From Eikenella glucosivorans (lineage in GTDB: Bacteria > Pseudomonadota > Gammaproteobacteria > Burkholderiales > Neisseriaceae): DNA of 47,676 bases. This document shows positions 32,164-39,575 of the stretch, piece after piece (the first letter of the stretch is position 1; each line of letters starts with the position of its first letter). The stretch is from positions 213,835 to 261,510 of the forward strand of contig NZ_JACSGR010000004.1 of the NCBI RefSeq assembly GCF_016025525.2, given 5' to 3'. The translations under genes and the position numbers were made by a program. Under the pieces are notes generated by a model, which saw only the letters and a list, made by a program, of their open reading frames with translations, was not told the origin of the DNA and made no database searches.

Positions 32164-33492
32164 ATGTTGTTCTTGATTTTGGCTGTTTTCGCGCTGGGCT
32201 TGGCCGGCCTGGGCTATTTATATAAGAAGACGCAGAAACTGGGGCAAACGGTGTTTGCCGGTATGCTGGCCGGTTTGGCTTTCGGCGCGCTGCTGCAATC
32301 ATCTGCCGTGCCGGAAACGATGGCGGCGGCGCTGGATTGGATCAACCTGGTGGGCGGCGGCTATGTGCGCCTGCTGCAAATGATCGTGATGCCGCTGGTG
32401 TTCGTGTCGATTTTGTCGGCAATTACGCGCCTGAACCAGGCCAGCGCCCTGGGCAAAATCAGCTTCAGCGTGCTTTCCGTGCTGCTGATTACCACAGCGA
32501 TTGCCGCCTTTATCGGCATCATGATGGTGCAGCTGTTCGGCCTCACGGCGGAAGGCCTAGTGGCGGGCGAGCGCGAAATAGCGGCGCAGGCCAATGTGGT
32601 GGGGCGCGTGGATCAGGTGAGCAACCTCACCATCCCGGCCATGTTATTGTCTTTCATTCCGAAAAACCCGTTTGCCGAGCTCACCGGCGCCAATCCCACT
32701 TCCATCATCAGCACGGTGATTTTCTCCGCTTTCTTGGGTGTGGCCGCGTTGAGCCTGCGTAAGGAAGATCAGGCGCTGGGCGAGCGCATCGCGCAGGGCG
32801 TGGATACCTTAAACAAATTGGTGGGCCGCCTGGTGCGCTTCGTGATCCGCCTCACGCCCTACGGCGTGTTTGCGCTGATGGTGAAGATGGCCGCCACCTC
32901 GAAATGGACGGATATTTTAAACTTGGGCAGCTTCATCGCGGCTTCCTATCTGGCGATTATCCTGATGTTTGCCGTGCACGGCGCGCTGCTGGCTCTCTCC
33001 GGCATCAACCCGCTGGGCTACTTCAAAAAAGTGATGCCCACCTTGGCTTTTGCCTTCACTTCCCGCTCCAGCGCCGCCTCCATCCCGCTGAACATTGAAA
33101 CGCAAACCGACAAATTGGGCAACCATTCCGCTATTGCCAATTTCTCGGCCACCTTCGGCGCCACCATCGGCCAAAACGGCTGCGCCGGTATCTATCCGGC
33201 CATGCTGGCGGTGATGATTGCGCCCACCGTGGGCGTGGATCCGTTCAGCGTGAGCTACATTGCCACTTTGGTGTTTGTGGTGGCCGTGTCTTCCTTCGGT
33301 ATTGCCGGCGTGGGCGGCGGGGCAACCTTTGCCGCCATCGTGGTGCTTTCCACGCTCAATCTGCCGTTGGAGCTGGTGGGCTTGCTGATTTCCATCGAGC
33401 CGCTAATCGACATGGGCCGTACCGCATTGAATGTGAACGGCGCGATGGTGGCCGGCACGCTGAGTAATAAGTGGCTGAAGCTGAAAGAATAG
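32164..33492 (+). CDS. tcyP: L-cystine/sodium symporter, TcyP-like (dicarboxylate/amino acid:cation symporter family)
   Basis: The 442-residue inner-membrane carrier of the DAACS family has about eight to nine helices and two re-entrant hairpins. Family motifs are the serine-rich hairpin AFTSRSSAASIPLN, the NFSATFGATIGQNGCAGIYPAMLAVM segment and the late NVNGAMVAGTL cation-site motif. The start MLFLILAVFALGLAGLGYLYKK and overall composition fit the TcyP/YdjN cystine-uptake branch rather than GltP or DctA. GAGAGAGCAAGC precedes the ATG. Confidence 0.87.
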   Translation: MLFLILAVFALGLAGLGYLYKKTQKLGQTVFAGMLAGLAFGALLQSSAVPETMAAALDWINLVGGGYVRLLQMIVMPLVFVSILSAITRLNQASALGKISFSVLSVLLITTAIAAFIGIMMVQLFGLTAEGLVAGEREIAAQANVVGRVDQVSNLTIPAMLLSFIPKNPFAELTGANPTSIISTVIFSAFLGVAALSLRKEDQALGERIAQGVDTLNKLVGRLVRFVIRLTPYGVFALMVKMAATSKWTDILNLGSFIAASYLAIILMFAVHGALLALSGINPLGYFKKVMPTLAFAFTSRSSAASIPLNIETQTDKLGNHSAIANFSATFGATIGQNGCAGIYPAMLAVMIAPTVGVDPFSVSYIATLVFVVAVSSFGIAGVGGGATFAAIVVLSTLNLPLELVGLLISIEPLIDMGRTALNVNGAMVAGTLSNKWLKLKE

Positions 33493-33503
33493 TGAGGGCA
33501 AAC

Positions 33504-33537
33504 AAAAACCGCATCGGCATAACCGGATGCGGTTTTT
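33504..33537. terminator. Bidirectional terminator between tcyP and the rhodanese gene
   Basis: AAAAACCGCATC and GATGCGGTTTTT form a perfect 12-bp stem with flanking A and T runs, between convergent genes. Confidence 0.85.
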
Positions 33538-33558
33538 GTTTGCCTGCGGAACAGGCGG

Positions 33559-33942
33559 CTATTGCACGCCGGCCTGCTTCAGCGCTTCGTAGCCGCCGCG
33601 GTTTTGCACGCGGGTGTAGCCCATGCTTTCCAGCACTTGCTTGGCCGATTCGGCGCGGCGGCCGCTGCGGCAGTAGAGCTGGATGGGGGTGTGTTTGTCG
33701 GGCACGACGGCGGCAATTTGCCGGCCGATTTGGTCGTGCGGCAGGTTGTGCGCGCCTTGGATGTGGCCTTGGGCGTATTCTTCCGGGCTGCGCACATCGA
33801 TCCACACGGCCTGCTGGCGGGCGGCGGCGCGTGCCGGCTGGCTGTGTTGGGCGTGGCGGTGTGAGCCGTGGGCGGATGCGGCGGATGGCAGGGCGGCAAG
33901 GAGGGCAACGGCGGCGAGGACGGGGAGTGTGTGCATGTTCAT
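33559..33942 (-). CDS. Periplasmic rhodanese-like protein
   Basis: The 127-residue protein has a signal peptide ending SAASA, a short His-rich segment (HGSHRHAQHSQ) and a single rhodanese domain. The active-site loop is Cys91 in LYCRSGRRAESA, and the family motif WIDVRSPEEYAQGHIQGAHNLPHD is intact. It should bind or transfer sulfane sulfur in the periplasm. The His-rich N-terminus may bind metal; this is only a suggestion. ATG pairs at 33942 and 33936 are both possible. Confidence 0.9.
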   Translation of the reverse strand: MNMHTLPVLAAVALLAALPSAASAHGSHRHAQHSQPARAAARQQAVWIDVRSPEEYAQGHIQGAHNLPHDQIGRQIAAVVPDKHTPIQLYCRSGRRAESAKQVLESMGYTRVQNRGGYEALKQAGVQ

Positions 33943-33970
33943 GGAGAATCCTTGGTGTGGACGGTTTAGG

Positions 33971-34059
33971 TTTTCAGGTAGCCTCCGGCGTTGCCGTGGA
34001 GGCTACCTGAAAGCGCTAGCTTCGACGTAGTTAAAACGAACGAAGTGAATTTCTGCGCG
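33971..34059. repeat. Inverted DUS pair with DUS-linked repeat (copy L)
   Basis: DUS copies at 33971-33984 and 34000-34013 face each other. The second continues GCGCTAGCTTCGACGTAG, TTAAAACGAACGAAGTGAA, TTTCTGCG, after which the similarity ends. Confidence 0.7.
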
Positions 34060-34173
34060 GCAAACAGTGAATGCGGCGGGTGGCTGCGAGATTGGGATTA
34101 TGGCGGTTTAAAGTGATACGGCTCGGTTTGGCAGTGGGTGTTCTTTTGCGCGTTGGCGTGAGCCGTATCACTT

Positions 34174-34216
34174 TTTTCAGGTAGCCTCAAGCGCGGCGGC
34201 AAAGGCTACCTGAAAA
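34174..34216 (-). terminator. Inverted DUS pair after the AhpD-like gene
   Basis: TTTTCAGGTAGCCT and AGGCTACCTGAAAA, 12 bases beyond the minus-strand stop. Upstream (34095-34170) the words GTGATACGGCT and AGCCGTATCAC form a second, looser inverted repeat. Confidence 0.6.
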
Positions 34217-34227
34217 TGTTTCGCCGC

Positions 34228-34566
34228 TTATTCGCGGTTGGCTTCCACGGCTTCCATGGCGCGCAGCGAATAGGTGTAGGCGGCACCGGCATTCAGGGAA
34301 ATGGCGGTGGCGAGCGCGCCGGCGATTTCGCTTTCGGTGGCGCCGGCCTTCACGGCGGCTTGGGCGTGCACGGAAATGCAGCTTTCGCAGCGGGTGGTAA
34401 CAGCCACGGCGAGGGCAATCAGCTCGCGGGTTTTGGTATCCAGCGCTTCGGCTGCGGCGGCGCTATCCAGCGCGGCATAGCCGGCCAGCATTTTCGGATG
34501 CGCTTTGCCGAGCTTGGCGAAGGATTGTTTGACGTGGGCGGCGTGTTTCTTCCAATCTAAAAACAT
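34228..34566 (-). CDS. AhpD-like carboxymuconolactone decarboxylase family protein
   Basis: The 112-residue protein has the AhpD redox motif: Cys60-Glu-Ser-Cys63 with His67 (RCESCISVHAQAAVKAGATESEI). Members act as thiol-disulfide partners in peroxide reduction and form trimers or hexamers. GGAGCATCATC precedes the start. It is divergent from an AraC-type regulator only 200 bases away, which suggests that the regulator controls it. Confidence 0.9.
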   Translation of the reverse strand: MFLDWKKHAAHVKQSFAKLGKAHPKMLAGYAALDSAAAAEALDTKTRELIALAVAVTTRCESCISVHAQAAVKAGATESEIAGALATAISLNAGAAYTYSLRAMEAVEANRE

Positions 34567-34766
34567 GATGATGCTCCTTGTGTAAAATACCGGGTTGGAG
34601 TAAATATAGCCCGAACGGATTACAACATCTGTCCGGCTGCTTGATGCGGCGTATTATGCTAGCGGAAAGGGCGTGCGGCTTGCCCGATTGTCTCATTCTG
34701 TTGCCCGGCCGGATAGGCCGGCGGGCAGAAAATGCCGTGCAAAACGAAAACAGGAGGGGAGGAAAC

Positions 34767-35660
34767 ATGGATGTGTTAGATAAATTAATGTATCTGGCCA
34801 GATTACGCGGCCGGATAGACGTGTGCTGCCGCTTGGGCGGCGGCTTTCACCTCGGGCACGGCACCGAGCCGGAAACGGCGCGGCTGCACTGGGTGCTCTC
34901 CGGCAGCGGCTGGCTGCGCGTGGGCGACGGACCGGCGGTGGCGCTGCACACCGGCGACGCGGTGCTGCTGCCGTATGACACGCCGCACAGCATTGCTGAC
35001 AGCCTGGAAGGTCTGCGCCAGCCGCCGGGCCGGCCGCAGCTGAGCGAACGCGGCGTGTTCACCATCAAAGACTGCGGCGGCAACAGCCTGCAGCTTTTGT
35101 GCGGGTGTTATCACTACACGCGTCATGCCGCGCTGTGGCTGGGCATGCCGGCATACCTGCTGTTGCCGCTGCCGGAAATGCGTCAGGTGGCGTTGACCAT
35201 GCTGGAGGAGGCCGACGGCGCGCGCTATGGCAGCGGCACAGTGGTGAACGCACTGTCGCAGGTGATGCTGGTGGCGGTGTTGCGCCGTTATCGGCAGCAG
35301 AGCAGCGATCCGTCGTTTTTGTCGCAGCTGGCCGACCCGCGCCTGAACGCGGTGTTGCAGGCGGTGCTGGTGGCGCCGCAGGAGGATTGGCCGGTGGACA
35401 GGATGGCGGAGGTGGCTAGGCTCTCGAGGGCGCAGCTGATGCGTTTGTTCAAGTCTGTGGTGGGGGTGAGCCCGCACCGGTTTGTGTTGTCGATCCGCTT
35501 GCAGCAGGCGGCGGTGCAGCTTTCGGACAGCGCGGACACGGTGCTGCGCATTGCGCTGGACAACGGCTTTGTGTCGGAATCGCATTTCAACCGGGCGTTT
35601 AAGCAGTATTTCGGGCAAACGCCGAAGCAGTATCGGGTGACGGTGGGCAGGGCTACCTGA
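34767..35660 (+). CDS. AraC-family regulator with N-terminal cupin (Cupin_6) domain
   Basis: The 297-residue regulator has an N-terminal cupin (about 1-170, HWVLSGSGWLRVGDGPAVALHTGDAVLLPYDTPHSI) and C-terminal twin helix-turn-helix (about 195-295, WPVDRMAEVARLSRAQLMRLFKSVVG ... ALDNGFVSESHFNRAFKQYFGQTPKQYR). AGGAGGGGAGG precedes ATG 34767; the upstream 63 codons in frame lack support. The stop codon is inside a DUS: the terminal Ala-Thr-stop is GCT ACC TGA. It probably controls the divergent AhpD-like gene and may sense redox or a small molecule. Confidence 0.9.
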   Translation: MDVLDKLMYLARLRGRIDVCCRLGGGFHLGHGTEPETARLHWVLSGSGWLRVGDGPAVALHTGDAVLLPYDTPHSIADSLEGLRQPPGRPQLSERGVFTIKDCGGNSLQLLCGCYHYTRHAALWLGMPAYLLLPLPEMRQVALTMLEEADGARYGSGTVVNALSQVMLVAVLRRYRQQSSDPSFLSQLADPRLNAVLQAVLVAPQEDWPVDRMAEVARLSRAQLMRLFKSVVGVSPHRFVLSIRLQQAAVQLSDSADTVLRIALDNGFVSESHFNRAFKQYFGQTPKQYRVTVGRAT

Positions 35661-35663
35661 AAA
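35650..35663 (+). repeat. DUS containing the araC-family stop codon
   Basis: GGGCTACCTGAAAA; the TGA at 35658-35660 ends the regulator. Confidence 0.8.
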
Positions 35664-35701
35664 ATAGCAGCGGGATATTGGTGTTGTTGAAACCGGTGTT
35701 C

Positions 35702-35725
35702 TCAGGCAGCCTTTGGGCTGCCTGA
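35702..35725 (+). terminator. Hairpin built from Simonsiella-type DUS cores
   Basis: TCAGGCAGCC and GGCTGCCTGA form a perfect 10-bp stem with a TTTG loop, 41 bases after the regulator stop. The core is GGCTGCCTGA, not the Eikenella GGCTACCTGA. Confidence 0.6.
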
Positions 35726-35776
35726 TTGTGTGTTTGATTGGAAACGTTCTCAAGCGGGCGGTGTGGACAAATTAAG

Positions 35777-35814
35777 AGGTTACCTGAAAACGGTTTTTGG
35801 TTTTCAGGTAGCCT
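35777..35814 (-). terminator. Imperfect inverted DUS pair after the 219-residue lipoprotein gene
   Basis: AGGTTACCTGAAAA (one substitution) faces TTTTCAGGTAGCCT, 28 bases beyond the minus-strand stop. Confidence 0.55.
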
Positions 35815-35841
35815 CTTTGACTTGCCAAATCGCTTTAAGAA

Positions 35842-36501
35842 TTAGCGTTTCTTGAATTCTTGCAGGCTGCCATCCAGTTTGAAATCAACGGAGTATTTGG
35901 CGCGCGGGGTTTCGATGGAAGAGGTAATCCAGCGGCGGGTTTGGTTGGGCACCCACAGCTGGAAGCTTACGAAATCGAGCTCGGCTTCGGTGGCTTCTAC
36001 TTCTTTGGCTTTCTCGGCCCAGGTTTGGGCGATGGTGGCCACGGTGGCGAACTTAATGTCGGCCAAGGGAGTTACGTTGTGTTTCATGTCGCCACCGCCG
36101 GAAATCTGCACGGGTTGGGGCTCGCCCCACTGGCCGTTTTCGTAGGTGTAGTGGTCGATATTTTCCGGCTTGTTCGGGTCTTGCACGTCGATTTCGATGC
36201 GCGGGCGGCTGCCGCCGTAGAACTGGATATTTTGGAAGATGCTCAGGGGCTTGCCTTCAAATTGGGGCAGGGCTTTGAGCGAATCTTCGGCCGCCTGCAG
36301 GGCTTCGGCGTTGCTCAGGAAGTTGTCCATAGCAGAGGCTTCGGGCTTGCTTTCGGCTTCAGGTTTGGCGCTGTCTTGGCTTTGGGCCTGGGTTTGGCCT
36401 TCCTGTTGGGCAGGAGCCTGGCCTTCGTTTTTGCCGCCGCAGGCGGAGAGACCGAGCACGGCGGAGAGGCACAGCAGCCACAGGGCTTGTTTGGATTTCA
36501 T
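35842..36501 (-). CDS. Lipoprotein of unknown function
   Basis: The 219-residue protein starts MKSKQALWLLCLSAVLGLSACGG with a strong lipobox (LSAC, Cys about 21). A 45-residue Gln/Glu/Ala-rich disordered spacer precedes a compact domain (about 65-219). That domain contains SIFQNIQFYGGSRPRIEIDVQDPNKPENIDHYTYENGQW, a beta-rich pattern like those of conserved neisserial lipoproteins, but I cannot name the family. GAAAGGAATCAACTG precedes the ATG. In-frame sequence upstream to 36627 overlaps a DUS and is not used. Confidence 0.82.
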   Translation of the reverse strand: MKSKQALWLLCLSAVLGLSACGGKNEGQAPAQQEGQTQAQSQDSAKPEAESKPEASAMDNFLSNAEALQAAEDSLKALPQFEGKPLSIFQNIQFYGGSRPRIEIDVQDPNKPENIDHYTYENGQWGEPQPVQISGGGDMKHNVTPLADIKFATVATIAQTWAEKAKEVEATEAELDFVSFQLWVPNQTRRWITSSIETPRAKYSVDFKLDGSLQEFKKR

Positions 36502-36777
36502 CAGTTGATTCCTTTCTGGGTTGTTTACAAGGCAGCATTGCTGCCGGAGTGGCATTGTAAAGAATAATCGGCAGTTTTTCAAAAACGGAGCCGGGGAAAG
36601 GGCTACCTGAAAAAGGTAGGCAGCCATGTAGCCAAACGCAGCACTCGGGTGTGGTGAAGGCAGCCATGCCTTGCCCCCGTTGGACTTTCAGCTGCTGTGA
36701 AACAGCGGAGGTTTGAGGCATCGGTTTGATGGTGTATGATGAATCCATTGTGCAGGCAGCCGCTTAAGGAGGAAAGA

Positions 36778-37179
36778 ATGATGTATGCGAAATGGGAGGG
36801 ATCTATTTTTCAGGTAGCCTTTGCCGGGTTGCTGCTGGCAGGTTGTGTGATGACGCCGCAGCAGCGGGCGGCCTATGAGGCGGCGCGGGAGCGGGAGATG
36901 AAGCAGACAGCGGTGGCGCTGGCGGCGCAGTGCGACCGGCGTGCGGCGGAATTGATTGCTTTGCAGCAGGAGGATTATCTGGGTGTGCCGGATGTGCAGA
37001 AGGCCAAGCTGCGGCAGGAATATACCAGGAAGGTGACGGAACCGGGGTTTCAGGCCTGCTACCGGATGGCTTGGGAGAATTTGGTGTATCGGCAGCGCTT
37101 GGAGCAGCTGGAGCGGCGCGAGCGTCGGCGTGAGCTGGAGTGGATGATGTACCGGCCGTATTATCCGTATTGGTGGTGA
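36778..37179 (+). CDS. Small putative lipoprotein with basic coiled-coil region
   Basis: The protein is 133 residues from ATG 36778 (ATG 36781 is next). The signal sequence WEGSIFQVAFAGLLLAGC ends in lipobox LAGC. A DUS (36807-36820) lies inside the signal peptide and encodes its FQVA. The mature part is highly charged and helical (QQRAAYEAAREREMKQ ... RRERRRELEW) and ends in a Tyr/Trp-rich tail (MMYRPYYPYWW). The family is not recognised. GGAGGAAAGA precedes the start, a near-perfect ribosome site. It is followed by its own terminator. Confidence 0.8.
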   Translation: MMYAKWEGSIFQVAFAGLLLAGCVMTPQQRAAYEAAREREMKQTAVALAAQCDRRAAELIALQQEDYLGVPDVQKAKLRQEYTRKVTEPGFQACYRMAWENLVYRQRLEQLERRERRRELEWMMYRPYYPYWW

Positions 37180-37215
37180 GGATATTGATAAGTGTGCTAA
37201 CGAAAAGGTTTTCAT

Positions 37216-37243
37216 GCCCGGCGGCAAATAGCCGGGCTTTTGT
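37216..37243 (+). terminator. Terminator of the small lipoprotein gene
   Basis: GCCCGGC and GCCGGGC with an 8-base loop, followed by TTTTG. Confidence 0.75.
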
Positions 37244-37310
37244 TTTTTGCTTGTGGATTTAATTGCTTGACAGATTGTGCTGATTTTGTTCGGGTTTAAT
37301 TGGGAATTGT

Positions 37311-37340
37311 TTGCATTTTGCCGGAAGGCGGGGATATAAT
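37311..37340 (+). promoter_or_regulatory. Promoter of the efeUOB operon
   Basis: TTGCAT (37311-37316), an 18-base spacer and a perfect TATAAT (37335-37340), 37 bases before efeU. No clear Fur box is seen, though the AT-rich bases just upstream (GAATTGTTTGCATTTT) could be inspected for one. Confidence 0.65.
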
Positions 37341-37376
37341 CGGGCAAGTTCAAATTTGTGTAAAGGAGAGGCGGCC

Positions 37377-38231
37377 ATGCTGATCGCCTTTTTGATTATG
37401 CTGCGCGAGGGCATCGAGGCGGCGCTGATTGTGGGGATTGTGGCCGGCTTCCTGAAGCAGGGCGGCTACCAGCGCATGATGCCGAAAGTGTGGCTCGGCG
37501 TGGCGCTGGCGGCGGGAATGTGTTTGCTGGCCGGCTGGCTGATCTACAAGGAAACCGGTGAGATTCCGCAAAAGCAGCAGGAATTTGTGGTGGGTGTGAT
37601 CGGCCTGGTGGCTGTGGCGATGCTCACTTATATGGTGTTGTGGATGCAGAAGGCTTCCAAGTCGATCAAGCAGCATTTGCAGCAGTCGGTAACGGATGCG
37701 CTGAACCGGGGCAGCGGTCACGGCTGGGCGCTGGTGGGCATGGCTTTTCTGGCGGTGGCGCGCGAAGGCATGGAGAGTGTGTTTTTCCTGCTGGCGGTGT
37801 TTAACCAGAGCCAGAGCGCGGCCATGCCGCTGGGCGCGGTGCTGGGGCTGGCCGCTTCGGCGCTGGTGGGTTGGCTGATTTACCAAGGCGGGGTGCGCAT
37901 CAATTTGGCGCGCTTTTTCCGCTGGACCGGCATTTTCCTGATTTTCGTGGCTGCCGGGCTCACAGCCGGGGCGTTCCGCGCGCTGCATGAGTCCGGGGTG
38001 TGGAATGTGTGGCAGGTGAACCCGTTTGATTGGTCTTCGCCGATGCCGCTGGATTGGTCGGGCGTGCTGCATGAAGACAGCCCGCTGGGCGTGTTGATGG
38101 GCGGGTTCTTCGGTTACACGCATCATCCGGTGTTGTCTGATTTTATCCTGTATTTTGCTTATCTGATTCCGGTGTTGTTCCTGTTTTTGCGCGGCAGTAA
38201 GCCGGCTGCCGTATCTTCCCAAACCTCTTAG
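37377..38231 (+). CDS. efeU: Iron permease EfeU (FTR1 family)
   Basis: The 284-residue inner-membrane permease has seven predicted helices and the two REGxE iron-transport motifs: REGIEAALIVG in helix 1 and REGMESVFFLL in helix 4. In E. coli the EfeUOB system imports ferrous iron at low pH, with EfeU as the channel. AAAGGAGAG precedes ATG 37377. efeO begins 25 bases after the stop. Confidence 0.96.
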   Translation: MLIAFLIMLREGIEAALIVGIVAGFLKQGGYQRMMPKVWLGVALAAGMCLLAGWLIYKETGEIPQKQQEFVVGVIGLVAVAMLTYMVLWMQKASKSIKQHLQQSVTDALNRGSGHGWALVGMAFLAVAREGMESVFFLLAVFNQSQSAAMPLGAVLGLAASALVGWLIYQGGVRINLARFFRWTGIFLIFVAAGLTAGAFRALHESGVWNVWQVNPFDWSSPMPLDWSGVLHEDSPLGVLMGGFFGYTHHPVLSDFILYFAYLIPVLFLFLRGSKPAAVSSQTS

Positions 38232-38256
38232 TTTTTGCCATGTGAAAGGTCTTACT

Positions 38257-39444
38257 ATGAAGAAACTGAATCTTACCGCTCTGGCCGTGTTTGCCGCTTT
38301 CGGTTTGGCTGCCTGCCAGCCGCCGGCTGCCGAAACCCCGAGCCAGCCCGCTGCTTCTGGCGCGTCTGCCGCTTCCGGCGCCGCAGCCACCGCCAATGCC
38401 GACGGTAGCTACAACATCGCGGTGAACGACCACGCCTGCGAGCCGATGGAAATGACCGTGCCCAGCGGCCAGGTGGTGTTCAACATCAAAAACAACAGTA
38501 CCCGCAAGCTGGAATGGGAAATCCTCAAAGGCGTGATGGTGGTGGACGAGCGTGAAAACATCGCTCCGACCCTGAGCGATAAGATGACCGTCACCCTGCT
38601 GCCCGGCGAATACGAAATGACCTGCGGCCTCTTGAACAACCCGCGCGGCAAACTGGTGGTAACCGACAGCGGCTTCAAGGAAACTGCCGGCGAAGCCGAT
38701 ATGGAAAAACTGGCACAGCCTTTGGCCGACTACAAGGTTTACGTACAGAACGAAGCCAACCTGCTGGTTACCAAAACCACTGCCTTCGTGAACGCCGTGA
38801 AGGGCGGGCGCACCGAAGAAGCCAAAGCCATGTTTGCCGACGTGCGCAGCCACTACGAGCGCATCGAGCCGATTGCCGAGCTGTTTAACGAGCTCGACCC
38901 GGCCATCGACGCCCGCGCCGACGACTTCAAGCTCGGCGAGAAAGACGAAGGCTTCGGCGGTTTCCACCGCATCGAACACTCCCTGTGGACGCTGAACACC
39001 ACCAAAGGCATGGAGCCCGTGGCCGACAAGCTCCTGGCCGATGTGCAGAAACTGAAACAGGAAATCGACATCCTCACCTTCCCGCCGACCAAAGTCGTGG
39101 GCGGCGCCGCCGTGCTGATTGAAGAAGTGGCCAACAGCAAAATCAGCGGCGAGGAAGACCGTTACAGCCGCACCGACCTGAGCGACTTCCAAGCCAACGT
39201 GGAAGGAGCGCAGAAAATCGTCGAGCTGTTCCGCCCGATGATTGCCGAGAAAGACAAAGCCCTGCTGGAAAAAGTGGATGCCAACTTCAAACAGGTTACC
39301 GACATCCTCGCCAAATACCGCAACGACAAAGGTTTCGAGCCCTACGACAAGCTCACCGAAGCCGACCGCAAAACCTTGCAGGCACCAATCAACACCCTGG
39401 CCGAAGACTTGGCCAAACTGCGCGGCATCCTCGGTTTGAACTAA
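38257..39444 (+). CDS. efeO: Iron uptake protein EfeO (cupredoxin plus imelysin M75 domains), lipoprotein form
   Basis: The 395-residue protein has a lipobox LAAC (Cys20), unlike the soluble periplasmic E. coli EfeO, and an Ala/Ser-rich spacer. The cupredoxin domain (about 50-145) has HACEPMEMTV and YEMTCGLL metal-site segments. The M75 domain (about 155-395) contains the HxxE motif HRIEHS. It is thought to capture iron and hand it to EfeU. ATG 38257 follows GAAAGGT. A GTG at 38242 in frame is unsupported. Confidence 0.95.
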   Translation: MKKLNLTALAVFAAFGLAACQPPAAETPSQPAASGASAASGAAATANADGSYNIAVNDHACEPMEMTVPSGQVVFNIKNNSTRKLEWEILKGVMVVDERENIAPTLSDKMTVTLLPGEYEMTCGLLNNPRGKLVVTDSGFKETAGEADMEKLAQPLADYKVYVQNEANLLVTKTTAFVNAVKGGRTEEAKAMFADVRSHYERIEPIAELFNELDPAIDARADDFKLGEKDEGFGGFHRIEHSLWTLNTTKGMEPVADKLLADVQKLKQEIDILTFPPTKVVGGAAVLIEEVANSKISGEEDRYSRTDLSDFQANVEGAQKIVELFRPMIAEKDKALLEKVDANFKQVTDILAKYRNDKGFEPYDKLTEADRKTLQAPINTLAEDLAKLRGILGLN

Positions 39445-39482
39445 TCAGCCAAACCGAATGTTTGACTTAGTTTAAAAAAGCA

Positions 39483-39551
39483 TTTTCAGGTAGCCTCTAT
39501 CATCCGCGGGGCTACCTGAAATTATATTCGGCCATCCACAGGCTACCTGAA
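39483..39551 (+). repeat. Three DUS copies between efeO and efeB
   Basis: An inverted pair (39483-39496 and 39509-39522) plus a third copy at 39540-39551, 25 bases before efeB. The hairpin could attenuate efeB relative to efeUO. Confidence 0.65.
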
Positions 39552-39575
39552 ACCATTCTGCCAGAAGGAGAAATC

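Noticed and set aside
5071..34059. DUS-linked repeats as insertion sequences
   Set aside because: Units are 40-135 bp with no transposase frame. A non-autonomous mobile origin remains possible, but no target duplication was confirmed.
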